NCBI GenBank assembly: GCA_938039675.1
Contig: CALHUI010000021.1
Span: forward strand, 1 to 40,452
Origin: an uncultured Cytophagales bacterium
GTDB taxonomy: Bacteria > Bacteroidota > Bacteroidia > Cytophagales > Thermoflexibacteraceae
DNA length: 40,452 nucleotides
Direction of reading: 5' to 3'
Position 1 is the first letter of the stretch. Each line of letters begins with the position of its first letter. The notes under the pieces are model-generated. The model worked only from the letters and a program-made list of their open reading frames with translations. It was not told the origin of the DNA and did no database searches. The position numbers and the translations under genes are program-made. This document shows, piece by piece, positions 8,755 through 16,952 of the stretch.

Positions 8755-11562
8755 TTAATTCATTATTATGCGCATCATACCGCCTCTGCCGGGCTGGAAG
8801 TTGTTGGCAGGGTTCAGGGCTTTGTTCAGAGAATAAGTAAATGATACCATCACAAAGCGTCCTAAATTATTTACGACGGTTTGTTGCAGGAAGTTTACGT
8901 CTGCTTGCTGGCTGATGCCGAGGCTTTGGTCAAGAAAGTTGTTAACGGCAAATTTCATTTCACCTGCACCTTTGAGGAATACTTTGGAAATAGAGGTATT
9001 CAACAGCGGCAGAGCCTGACGGAAGTCTGTTGTGCTGCTGGTAAACAGGAAGTAGTCATAATCTATGTTCAACCGGAAATCCAGCGGCAGTACGACGTTC
9101 ATTTCCGCGCCGTAGGTTTGGTTCAGGAAATTCTGCTCGTTTGCCTGATTGCCTGAAGCAGCGCGGTCAAAAGTTGTCCGCTGGTTATTGATGTTGGCAG
9201 TCAGTGAGAAGTCAAATTTATCGCTCGGACGGAATTCGTAGCGGAAATCACCTACCAGCGTACGACCGTAGGCATAGGTGCTTTCGTTGTTCAACAGGTT
9301 GATAGAGCGATTACCGCCGCCGCGTCCGCTCAAGTTAAAACGGCTCTTGATAGGTCGGATAGGGAAGCCAAAGTTCATGTTGGCAGACGCATTGATAAAG
9401 TCTGCCACGTTTACGGGCTGCGTAGTGCGGACAAACTGCCGGTCAATCAGCTGGCTATTGACAATTTTATTGGTGGTATAAGTCGCATTGAAACCGCCAA
9501 AGAAATTGATGGATGTAAACTGGTCGAAGGTGAAATAGTTGGCGCGGAAACGGTGGTTATATTCCGGACGTAAATCGGGATTCCCCACATAGATATTTAA
9601 CGGGTCGGTATTATCTACAATTGGCTGCAATTGGGTAATGCTTGGCGCGTTTACATCTGTATCGTAGTCAAAATTCAAACGCTTGGTGTTGCTAAAATCC
9701 ACATTCAAACGGGCAGAGGGCAACAGGTTGTTAAACGTTTTATTGATGGATGTGCCACGTGTTACCAGATTGCCGCGCAGGTCAGAGTTCTGGTAGTTCA
9801 ATCCCATTGTCAGATTGATTTTCTGTTTGGTATAGCGGAAATTTACTCCCGTGCGCTGGAACAGGAAGTTATTATCAAACTCATTGGTTAGGTTTTGGTT
9901 CACTGTGCGCTCGCCATTGGCAATATCAAATACTTTTTGGTCAGACTTATTCACCGTATTGCGGATGTTATAGTTCAATTCTAAGTACTTCCTTCTGCCG
10001 ATGGGTTCGGTGTAGCTCAGGTTGCCGCCATATGTGTTGGTTAAAGTATTGCGGGTGTTTACCTGATTGATGTTGTCGGTGCGAACCGGCTCGCCTGTTT
10101 GCGGATTAAAGAATCTGTTTACGGCTTTCAATTCGCCTTCGCTGTTGTTGCGGTTCATATTCAGGGTAAGCGTAGCCGACATAGTGCGTCCGCGCTTAGC
10201 AAAGCGATGGCGGAAGAGAATCTCGTTATTCCAGCTCATGCCCGAACCGATGTTGATATTGTCGCGAGAGCCTTCGTTTTGCAGAGTACCTGCCGCATTG
10301 AACGTCTGATTGTCGCTGATGGTGCGGAAATCGTTGTTGTTCATGCTGAATACGGTATTGTAACGAATACTGTTTACCGAGTCAATTTTATGGTCTAAAG
10401 TAGCGTTCAGACGGTGAGAAGTCGTCCGGTTGTTCTGACGGCTGTCTTGCTCGCTACTGAAGTTGCCCGTTGGCAGGAAGTTTACCTGGCTTGTCTGCTG
10501 CTCCAAGCGGTGGGCTAAATCGCTAAAAAAGTAACTGCCATTCATTTCAGTTGTTTTGTTGAACGTGTGGTTAAAATTAATACCACCTGCCCAGTTGTTC
10601 ATAATGCCATTGGGTCTGCCGCCAAAATTGACCGGAATGCCGCGTGTGTTGCCGGCACCGCCACGGAAAACAGCACCGCCGCTTCTGCCTGAAAACCCGA
10701 AGTATTCGGCAGGTGAAAAGCCCTGCTGGTTGATGTTATTGCCCATCCCCAAGAAAGACAACTGCGTAGTTTTACTGAATCGGTTGTAGCTGGCTTTGGT
10801 TTCATAGCGGAACTCATCTTGCGAATCGGCGCCGGCTCCGGCAGTGAAATTGCCAAACCCGCCATTGCTAAACTCTTCTTTCAATTCCAAATTGATGGTT
10901 TTTTCGCGGGAGCCGTCATCTATACCCGAAAATTGCGCTTGGTCAGACTTGCGGTCAAAAACCTGAATTTTTTCAATCGCTTTGGCAGGCAGGTTGCGGG
11001 TAGCCAGTTTAGCATCTTGTCCGAAAAAGTTTTTGCCGTTGATTGTAACGCGCTGAACGTCTTCGCCTTGTACCTTAATACTGCCGTCTTTGTCCACCTG
11101 AACCCCGGGCAGGCGTTTGAGGAGGTCTTCTACGGCTGCATTGGCTTTGTTGGTTTCAAACGAACTTGCGTTAAACTCCAAGGTATCCTTTTTGATAGTA
11201 ACGGGGTCGCGCTCGCCTTTAACGACCACTTCACTCAGTTGGCGGGCTTTAATCTGCATGATAATCGTGCCCAAATCCTGTGTGCCGCCTATGGCTGTAA
11301 CGGGCTTCATGTAATTCTGATACCCAGTATAGGTAATTTTCAGGATGTAGTTGCCGTTGGCTACATTGCGAAGCATAAACTCACCGTTTACGTCAGTTCG
11401 GCCAAAGGTTGCCAGGGCAGAGTCTTTTGTATGGAGCAGCATTACCGTTGCAATCGGCAGAGAGGTATTGGTTGAGTCCATCACCTTGCCTTTGAACGTG
11501 GTTTGCGCCCACGAAGCAATGCTTACCGTGATAAAGCTAAGGAGTAATACAAATTTTTTCAT
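8755..11562 (-). CDS. TonB-dependent outer-membrane receptor-like protein
   Basis: A 935-residue outer-membrane beta-barrel. In order: signal peptide (1-20, ending ASWAQ); carboxypeptidase regulatory-like domain (about 22-105, FKGKVMDSTNTSLPIATVMLL onward); plug region (about 110-205, with LPGVQVDKDG and VTINGKNFFG); and an asparagine-rich barrel to the C terminus. The form is that of the Bacteroidota family annotated as outer membrane beta-barrel protein (OMP_b-brl_3), not a SusC with a SusD partner: no susD-like gene is adjacent. The start at 11562 is chosen over a non-ATG start 25 codons upstream because it begins the signal peptide and lies after an exact -7 box. Substrate is unknown. Confidence 0.88.
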   Translation of the reverse strand: MKKFVLLLSFITVSIASWAQTTFKGKVMDSTNTSLPIATVMLLHTKDSALATFGRTDVNGEFMLRNVANGNYILKITYTGYQNYMKPVTAIGGTQDLGTIIMQIKARQLSEVVVKGERDPVTIKKDTLEFNASSFETNKANAAVEDLLKRLPGVQVDKDGSIKVQGEDVQRVTINGKNFFGQDAKLATRNLPAKAIEKIQVFDRKSDQAQFSGIDDGSREKTINLELKEEFSNGGFGNFTAGAGADSQDEFRYETKASYNRFSKTTQLSFLGMGNNINQQGFSPAEYFGFSGRSGGAVFRGGAGNTRGIPVNFGGRPNGIMNNWAGGINFNHTFNKTTEMNGSYFFSDLAHRLEQQTSQVNFLPTGNFSSEQDSRQNNRTTSHRLNATLDHKIDSVNSIRYNTVFSMNNNDFRTISDNQTFNAAGTLQNEGSRDNINIGSGMSWNNEILFRHRFAKRGRTMSATLTLNMNRNNSEGELKAVNRFFNPQTGEPVRTDNINQVNTRNTLTNTYGGNLSYTEPIGRRKYLELNYNIRNTVNKSDQKVFDIANGERTVNQNLTNEFDNNFLFQRTGVNFRYTKQKINLTMGLNYQNSDLRGNLVTRGTSINKTFNNLLPSARLNVDFSNTKRLNFDYDTDVNAPSITQLQPIVDNTDPLNIYVGNPDLRPEYNHRFRANYFTFDQFTSINFFGGFNATYTTNKIVNSQLIDRQFVRTTQPVNVADFINASANMNFGFPIRPIKSRFNLSGRGGGNRSINLLNNESTYAYGRTLVGDFRYEFRPSDKFDFSLTANINNQRTTFDRAASGNQANEQNFLNQTYGAEMNVVLPLDFRLNIDYDYFLFTSSTTDFRQALPLLNTSISKVFLKGAGEMKFAVNNFLDQSLGISQQADVNFLQQTVVNNLGRFVMVSFTYSLNKALNPANNFQPGRGGMMRIIMN

Positions 11563-11587
11563 GTTTGAAAATTTTCTTTGACTCGCA

Positions 11588-11595
11588 CAAAAGTA
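11588..11595 (-). promoter_or_regulatory. -7 box for the receptor gene
   Basis: TACTTTTG on the minus strand matches TAnnTTTG, 25 bases before the ATG at 11562. It faces the kdsA promoter across a short divergent region. Confidence 0.5.
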
Positions 11596-11678
11596 GCCTG
11601 CAAACCACACACCCTGCGTTAATGCGTCTTTAAGCAATGTTAATCAACCTTAATACCTGCATTTCCCCCTGTATTTCA

Positions 11679-11686
11679 TAGCTTTG
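11679..11686 (+). promoter_or_regulatory. -7 box for kdsA
   Basis: TAGCTTTG matches TAnnTTTG, 22 bases before the kdsA ATG, implying a leader of about 15 bases. Confidence 0.5.
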
Positions 11687-11708
11687 CGCTGTTTTTTTCC
11701 ATTGTCCA

Positions 11709-12548
11709 ATGAATAAGAAAATTGTCAAGGTAGGCAATATTGCCTGCGGTGCGCCTGAATTGTTCCTGGTTTCGGGTCCTTGTGTGATTGAAGACGAAAG
11801 TACCATGATGCGCACGGCAGAAAAGCTGCGCGAGGTATCGGAGCGCGTCAATATCCCCGTGATTTTTAAGTCGTCTTTTATGAAAGACAACCGCAGCAGT
11901 TTAGACTACTACATCGGACCCGGGCTGGATGAAGGCCTGAAAATGCTGCAAAAAATTAAAGAGCAGTTCGGTTTTCCCGTACTTTCCGACGTACACTACC
12001 CCGACCAGTGCGCTGCTGCCGCCGAAGTATTGGATGTTATCCAGATTCCTGCTTACTTGTGTATGCAAACCACGCTTATAGTAGCTGCTGCCAAAACAGG
12101 CAAAGTAGTAAACATTAAGCATGGGCAATTTCTTGCCCCCGAGAATATGGCAAAACCTGCCCAGAAGTGTGTGGACAGCGGCAACGACCGGATTATCCTC
12201 ACCGAACGCGGCTATACCTTCGGCTATAATGACCTGATTGTAGACCCTCGCAGCTTTTACCACATGAACCGCACAGGCTTCCCCGTGGTGTTTGATATTA
12301 CGCACTCCATCCGCAAGTACGGCATCCCAAGCGCCGATGCCAAAGGCGGTGCCAGAGAGTTTATTCCGGTACTTTCCCGCGCAGGAGTAGCGGCAGGCGT
12401 GGATGGCGTATTTATTGAAACACACCCCGAACCTGCCAAAGCGCTCTGCGATGCAGCCAGTCAGTTGTGCGTATATGATTTGGAGGAGTTCCTCAAACCC
12501 ATTCTGGAACTGCACGCCGTAGAGGTAAAGTACAGAGGAGAGTTTTAA
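11709..12548 (+). CDS. kdsA: KDO-8-phosphate synthase, metal-dependent type
   Basis: Condenses phosphoenolpyruvate with arabinose 5-phosphate to KDO 8-phosphate, the first step toward the inner core sugar of lipopolysaccharide. The 279 residues form one TIM barrel with the family segments SGPCVIEDE, FKSSFMKDNRSS, VVNIKHGQF and TERGYTFGYNDLIVD. Cys25 in SGPC, where E. coli KdsA has Asn, together with His199 (DITHS), Glu237 (FIETHPEP) and Asp248 (LCDAA), gives the four metal ligands of the class II, metal-dependent enzymes. Start: ATG at 11709 downstream of an exact -7 box. It is divergent from the TonB-dependent receptor gene and has no kdsB or kdsD neighbour here. Confidence 0.96.
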   Translation: MNKKIVKVGNIACGAPELFLVSGPCVIEDESTMMRTAEKLREVSERVNIPVIFKSSFMKDNRSSLDYYIGPGLDEGLKMLQKIKEQFGFPVLSDVHYPDQCAAAAEVLDVIQIPAYLCMQTTLIVAAAKTGKVVNIKHGQFLAPENMAKPAQKCVDSGNDRIILTERGYTFGYNDLIVDPRSFYHMNRTGFPVVFDITHSIRKYGIPSADAKGGAREFIPVLSRAGVAAGVDGVFIETHPEPAKALCDAASQLCVYDLEEFLKPILELHAVEVKYRGEF

Positions 12549-12824
12549 AACCAAGTTATGCAGCTGAACGGTTTCAATCAAGTTTATCTGAATCCGCTTA
12601 CAGGGTCCAACGACCGCTATTAGGGATTCGGGAAAGCCTGTTAGCCATTGAAGACGCTATACGCAAACCTGGTGGGTTTCAGAGGTCTGTTAGGTTTAAA
12701 TATTTGGTTTTCAATAATTTAAGTAAAGAATTTTTCGCAAATCTTTTATACTTTTGTATAACAGCGCTTGGAATGAAAGCCGCGCTTCATTTTGATGCAT
12801 TACTTATCAGACCCGCGCTGCGGA
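12549..12824. other. Intergenic stretch between kdsA and the bTHX promoter
   Basis: No convincing gene. A 21-codon ATG frame (12558-12623) follows kdsA but has no recognisable family or promoter. The stretch holds an AAACCT...AGGTTT inverted repeat (12665-12697), copy A of a diverged repeat (12687-12767) and an imperfect hairpin (AATGAAAGC / GCTTCATT, about 12772-12791). Confidence 0.55.
12687..12767 (+). repeat. Diverged intergenic repeat, copy A
   Basis: About 80 bases starting CTGTTAG align with 17576-17658, sharing TTTTCAATAA and further AT-rich blocks, with scattered substitutions and a small gap. By eye roughly two thirds of positions agree. It contains TACTTTTG, a -7-box match, but no gene starts close by. 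The hairpin seen in copy B is decayed here. Confidence 0.5.
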
Positions 12825-12855
12825 TTGACAAATGATTATCCGGTTGTTAATTTTG
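12825..12855 (+). promoter_or_regulatory. Promoter of the bTHX gene
   Basis: TTG (12825-12827), a 20-base spacer and TAATTTTG (12848-12855) match the Bacteroidota -33/-7 pattern exactly. The leader would be about 40 bases. Confidence 0.65.
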
Positions 12856-12901
12856 TTGTACGGTTTTCTTACTTGTTTAACCTTTAACACTATTAACGTT
12901 T

Positions 12902-13015
12902 ATGGGAAAAGGAGATAAAAAAACTCGCAGGGGCAAAATTTGGCGCAAGTCTTACGGCAATTCACGCCGCCCCAACACCAACAATCCACTACCGGCAAAA
13001 AACTCTGGCAAATAA
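12902..13015 (+). CDS. 30S ribosomal protein bTHX
   Basis: A 37-residue, very basic protein beginning MGKGDKKTRRGKIWRKSYGN. This is the signature of bTHX (Thx), the small peptide first found in the Thermus 30S subunit head, where it stabilises rRNA packing; homologues are common in Bacteroidota. The C-terminal half is richer in Pro and Asn than the usual all-basic tail (RRPNTNNPLPAKNSGK). The gene has its own well-formed promoter and a perfect 12-bp terminator 20 bases after the stop, so it is an independent single-gene unit. It is short enough to be missed by automatic callers. Confidence 0.9.
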   Translation: MGKGDKKTRRGKIWRKSYGNSRRPNTNNPLPAKNSGK

Positions 13016-13034
13016 CATTGTGGGAGAATTGTTC

Positions 13035-13069
13035 AAACGCCTTAGATGTATCGGTCTAAGGCGTTTTTT
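13035..13069 (+). terminator. Terminator of the bTHX gene
   Basis: Perfect 12-bp stem (13035-13046 with 13055-13066, AAACGCCTTAGA and complement), 8-nt loop, closing in a run of six Ts. A textbook intrinsic terminator. Confidence 0.9.
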
Positions 13070-13097
13070 ATAATCCCCACGTAGTGGCAATGGTGCA

Positions 13098-14099
13098 TCA
13101 TGCCGGCAATAGTTTCTTTTTCACCCCCCACAGGATATTGATATGCCAAGGCAGTCGGTTAAAATGTGCGGCATAGAAAGACACCGGCTCTGCTCCGAAA
13201 CTGCTGTAAAACGCACTGATATTGGCAACTTGCGGGCTTTCAAAATCAAAAATCAGCGGTTGCTCGGCATACTCGCGGAAAAGATAGTCCAATAACAAAG
13301 TTCGGCCGTTTTCTTTGCGCGCCGCATCAAATGCTGCATTGAACAGATAGATGATTTTATTGCCGTCAAAAGCGAACAACGCCCCTGCGCCCAGATGCCC
13401 TTTGGCATTTTTTGCATACAGCAACCGGCATTTGCCGCGCGCCTGCAAAGCGCTGTAAATAGCCCGCAGCCATTTGTACGTTCGCGGGTGAACGCCGCCC
13501 ACAATTTTTCGCTCGGCGCTTCGTCTGAACATCAAAATCAGCGGTTCTACATTATGCCCCTCGATAATTTGCAGGCCGGCTTTTTCCGCACGTTTTAGGT
13601 TCATTACCCTGTCGGCAGTGTAATGGTTTCTGATGTGTTCATAGGTGGTAGTAAGCGAGAGGTGATGGGTTTGCTGCGGGTGAAAAATGATATCGGCAAA
13701 ATCGGGGCTTGCTTGCCGCTCTTCGTCCAGCAACCACTCGGTCAGTGCCTGCGAGTTATACACATTGAACGGATAATGTGCCGCATAGGAATAAGAACCC
13801 AGCCCCAGCCGACAAAACGACTCGAGGATGTCGGGAGTAACCTGCCCCTCGCGCATGAATACGCCCAACTGCTGTGTAAACAAAGGCTGCCACAAGTAGC
13901 GGAAAGTAAACTTTTTCCGTGCCGGCAAAGGCATTACCGCCTCATAGCGCCCCATCCGTTCGTGCACAACTGCATCCCAGCGCGGCGATACAATATCCAG
14001 ATACCATGAAAATGCGTACAGCGTTCGTTGAGGAGAATCCGCAATGCACTCGTCCCAATCCCTTTTGTTGATTTGCCAATGTGGAACAAATCGGTACAT
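13098..14099 (-). CDS. GNAT/FemAB-like acyltransferase-fold protein
   Basis: A 333-residue cytosolic protein without signal or membrane segment. The C-terminal half (about 150-310) carries a GNAT-type pattern seen in FemAB/BioF2-like proteins: a helix with RNHYTADRVMNLKRAEKAGL, then MFRRSAERKIVGGVHPRTYKWLRAIYSAL, then LGAGALFAFDGNKIIYLFNAAFD and ENGRTLLLDYLFREYA, ending in IFDFESPQVANISAFYSSFGAEP. This resembles the Acetyltransf_6 family, which includes peptidoglycan-bridge and polysaccharide-modifying enzymes. Substrate cannot be told. It stands alone between bTHX (opposite strand, converging) and the divergent GAF/SpoIIE gene. Start: ATG at 14099. Confidence 0.75.
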   Translation of the reverse strand: MYRFVPHWQINKRDWDECIADSPQRTLYAFSWYLDIVSPRWDAVVHERMGRYEAVMPLPARKKFTFRYLWQPLFTQQLGVFMREGQVTPDILESFCRLGLGSYSYAAHYPFNVYNSQALTEWLLDEERQASPDFADIIFHPQQTHHLSLTTTYEHIRNHYTADRVMNLKRAEKAGLQIIEGHNVEPLILMFRRSAERKIVGGVHPRTYKWLRAIYSALQARGKCRLLYAKNAKGHLGAGALFAFDGNKIIYLFNAAFDAARKENGRTLLLDYLFREYAEQPLIFDFESPQVANISAFYSSFGAEPVSFYAAHFNRLPWHINILWGVKKKLLPA

Positions 14100-14223
14100 A
14101 GCTTTTGGATGTTTTCGTCAAATTAAAAAAAGTTCTCAGATATTGCTTTTTTACAAACATTCAACAAAATGAAAAGCAGCTTTTAAAAAAGTGCCGAGTA
14201 TTACAAAATAACGACTTTATGAT

Positions 14224-14334
14224 TAAGTTTGCATACACCCCTTTATTATATAAAAAAGCACGCCTTGCCGGGTTTGGCTGAAAATTTGCAATCCACGCAA
14301 GGCTAATTGTGTCTAAAACGACAGTTATTATCTT
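14224..14334 (+). promoter_or_regulatory. Promoter box and structured leader of the GAF/SpoIIE gene
   Basis: TAAGTTTG (14224-14231) matches the -7 box exactly and would give a leader of about 95 bases. The leader holds a 7-bp inverted repeat GCCTTGC (14262-14268) / GCAAGGC (14297-14303) with a 28-base loop. No known riboswitch is recognised. Confidence 0.4.
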
Positions 14335-16866
14335 ATGGCATTGAGGGAAGTGTATGCAAATAAAGAGGGGAACACCGATTCGCAGGAAGATGTACGTCTT
14401 TTGGCAGAGGTAGGCAAAAAAATTATCGCCGAGCTCGATGTAGAGCGTGTTATCGAGGTGATTTTTGAAAACTTATCGATGCTGATGGATGTAGCGGTTT
14501 TTGATATAGGCATATATAACGAGAAACTGTATCAGCTTGAATTTCCGGGCGGTATAGAAGAAGGAGAAAAACTCCCCTTCCATACCTATTCAACTATTAC
14601 CGACAAGCATCGGTTGGCGGTTCATTGCTTTTTGAATCAGCAGGAAATTTATATCAACGATTTTCACAAAGAATACAACAACTACATCCCCGATGCCCCC
14701 GTACCGCAGCCTATTTTAGGTAAAAATTCCAACTCTATCATCTACCTGCCGTTGGTGTTTAAAAACCAAACCATCGGCACAATTACGGTACAAAGTTTTC
14801 AACTCAATGCCTATACCCCCTATCATGTAGGGCTTTTGCGCAATTTGGCGGTTTATATAGCCATTGCGATGGAAAATGCTTCTAACTACAAGGAAATAGA
14901 GAAGCAGAAAAAACTGATAGAAATGCAAAACTACGCGCTGAATGAGCAAAAAAGCGCTATAGAGCAAGCTTATCAGAACATTCAGTTGCTGGGGCAGTTA
15001 GGCCGACAAATTACTTCCAGCCTTGATATTGAGACAGTTACCGAACGCATCCACCAGAGTTTGAATACGCTTATGGATGCTTCCGTATTTTGGATTGGCA
15101 CTTACAATCCCCAAAAATACGTACTCGAGTTTATCGGCGGTAAAGAGCGCGGGCATACGCTTCCCTACTTTGAGTTGGATATGAGCGATGAAAACCGCTT
15201 GGCAGCCTATTGCTTCAACAACAAGGCCGAAGTATGGCTCAACGATTACCCCAACGACTACCATAAATACATCAAACAATTTACCGGTGCTATTTTGGGC
15301 GATATTCCGCTTTCCATCATCTACATGCCCCTAATGGCAAAAGATGAGTGTATAGGAGTAGTTACGGTACAGAGTTTCCAGAAAAACGCTTACAGCCAAA
15401 ACCACGTCCATTTATTGCGCTCTTTGGCGGCTTACATTTCCATTGCGGTAGAAAACGCAAGCCTCTATCAGGAGATGGAGAAAAAGGTAGAGGAGCGCAC
15501 TATGGAAGTTGTCAAGCAAAAGGAGAAACTCGAGGAAATCAATGCGCAAATGGAGAAGGCCTATCAAAATGTGAAACTGCTCGGCGAAATTGGTTTGCAG
15601 ATTACCACAGAGCTTTCTACGGATAAAATCATAGAAAAAGTGTACGAAAACGTAAACTCTCTGATGGATGCGGCAGCCTTTGCCATCGGTATTTTGGGTG
15701 AATCGCGTGCCAGAATTGAGTTTCGCGGCGCAGTGGAACGCGGCAATAAACTGCCTACTTTTTACCATTCCATGAGCGATGATAAACGCTTTTCGGTTTG
15801 GGCTATTAAAAACCGGAAAGAGGTGCTCATCAACGACTACTCTAAAGAATACAACAAATATGTTAAAGAAGTAAAACCCCCCGAAGCAGGAGAAGACCCC
15901 GAATCTATCATTTACTTACCGCTTATCAGCAAAGATGTGGTAATTGGGGTAATTACTGTGCAAAGTTTCCGCAAAAATGCCTACGATGAATATTCGCTGA
16001 ACATTTTGCGAAGCCTTGCCGTATTTGCTGCCAACGCCATAGAAAATGCCGAGGCGTATCGTAAAATTGAGGCACAAAACGAAGATATTCGCCGTACAAA
16101 CGATAAAATGACGGCCAGCATTAACTATGCCCGCCGTATCCAACAAGCAATGCTGCCCGACAGAGCCGCTACTCAGGCAGTGCTGCCCGATTCATTCATC
16201 CTGTTTCGCCCGCGTGATATTGTCAGCGGCGATTTCTACTGGTTTCTCGAAAAGGACGGTAAAATATTTATCGCTGCCGTTGATTGTACAGGCCACGGCG
16301 TGCCCGGCGCATTTATGAGCATGATTGGCAACGACTTCCTCAATGAGATAGTTTCATTGCTCGACGTAGAATCGCCCAATCAGATTTTGAATGAGTTGCA
16401 CAAGCATGTGCGCCGCGCCTTAAAACAAGCCGAAACCGACAACCGCGACGGTATGGATGTTGCACTTTGTGTAATAGACCCGAAACGTCGGGTATTGGAG
16501 TTTGCAGGTGCTAAAAATCCGTTGATTTACATTTGCCACGACCAGCCACAGGTAATACATCACATCAAAGGTGATAAAGTACCTATCGGGGGAATGCAAA
16601 AAGAAGGCGACCGTTGTTTTACCAAGCATATGATTCCGATAGAATCAACCACTTCGTTCTACATTTTCTCCGATGGTTTGCAAGACCAATTTGGCGGCGC
16701 GCAGGGCATGAAATACTCCATCAGCAGACTCAAGCAGTTCTTTGCCAACCACTACCAACTGCCTATGGAGCAGCAGCGCCGCAAACTGCATTCGGAAATG
16801 ATGGATTGGATGCAACACGAGCGCCAGATAGACGATATTCTGGTTATTGGCTTTAAAATTGACTAA
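14335..16866 (+). CDS. Triple-GAF sensor with SpoIIE/PP2C phosphatase domain
   Basis: An 843-residue soluble signalling protein. Three homologous GAF domains lie in tandem (about 20-183, 217-376, 416-574). Each carries the same blocks (a LMDxxxF strand, an INDY/NDF motif, SIIYLPL, then TVQSFxxNAY and LRxLAxxxxxAxENA), so they arose by internal duplication. Coiled-coil linkers (185-215, 378-412, 575-600) join them. The C-terminal SpoIIE-type PP2C domain (about 592-841) keeps the metal-binding acidic residues in SGDFYW (Asp633), AVDCTGHGVPGAF (Asp650), DGMDVAL (Asp707) and QIDDILVIGF (Asp833/834), so it should be an active Ser/Thr phosphatase. SpoIIE/RsbU enzymes usually dephosphorylate STAS-domain anti-sigma antagonists. 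A SpoIIAA-like gene follows 86 bases downstream. The ligand of the GAF domains is unknown. Confidence 0.92.
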   Translation: MALREVYANKEGNTDSQEDVRLLAEVGKKIIAELDVERVIEVIFENLSMLMDVAVFDIGIYNEKLYQLEFPGGIEEGEKLPFHTYSTITDKHRLAVHCFLNQQEIYINDFHKEYNNYIPDAPVPQPILGKNSNSIIYLPLVFKNQTIGTITVQSFQLNAYTPYHVGLLRNLAVYIAIAMENASNYKEIEKQKKLIEMQNYALNEQKSAIEQAYQNIQLLGQLGRQITSSLDIETVTERIHQSLNTLMDASVFWIGTYNPQKYVLEFIGGKERGHTLPYFELDMSDENRLAAYCFNNKAEVWLNDYPNDYHKYIKQFTGAILGDIPLSIIYMPLMAKDECIGVVTVQSFQKNAYSQNHVHLLRSLAAYISIAVENASLYQEMEKKVEERTMEVVKQKEKLEEINAQMEKAYQNVKLLGEIGLQITTELSTDKIIEKVYENVNSLMDAAAFAIGILGESRARIEFRGAVERGNKLPTFYHSMSDDKRFSVWAIKNRKEVLINDYSKEYNKYVKEVKPPEAGEDPESIIYLPLISKDVVIGVITVQSFRKNAYDEYSLNILRSLAVFAANAIENAEAYRKIEAQNEDIRRTNDKMTASINYARRIQQAMLPDRAATQAVLPDSFILFRPRDIVSGDFYWFLEKDGKIFIAAVDCTGHGVPGAFMSMIGNDFLNEIVSLLDVESPNQILNELHKHVRRALKQAETDNRDGMDVALCVIDPKRRVLEFAGAKNPLIYICHDQPQVIHHIKGDKVPIGGMQKEGDRCFTKHMIPIESTTSFYIFSDGLQDQFGGAQGMKYSISRLKQFFANHYQLPMEQQRRKLHSEMMDWMQHERQIDDILVIGFKID

Positions 16867-16870
16867 TTTA

Positions 16871-16912
16871 CCTTGATTGACCGATGTTTTGTAACCGGTT
16901 CGGTAGTCAAGG
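16871..16912 (+). repeat. Hairpin-forming inverted repeat between phosphatase and SpoIIAA-like gene
   Basis: Arms CCTTGA and ACCGA (16871-16876, 16880-16884) pair with TCGGT and TCAAGG (16900-16904, 16907-16912) around an internal loop. There is no T run, so it is not a clear terminator. It may stabilise or segment the two-gene message. Confidence 0.4.
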
Positions 16913-16952
16913 CACGTTGAAGCCATAAAGGGCTGTATATGAACAAACAACC

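Noticed and set aside
8755-11562. SusC/SusD-type polysaccharide utilisation locus
   Set aside because: No susD-like gene, glycoside hydrolase or SusC-type plug signature is adjacent to this receptor or to the one at the right edge.
11563-11637. Longer N terminus for the first TonB-dependent receptor
   Set aside because: It would cross the -7 box and place 25 residues before a clear signal peptide.
11901-12581. 226-codon open frame on the minus strand
   Set aside because: Antisense to kdsA, which has all its metal ligands and family motifs. No promoter box or recognised domain.
12558-12623. 21-codon frame just after kdsA
   Set aside because: No promoter, no family and no clear start context. 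Too short to support.
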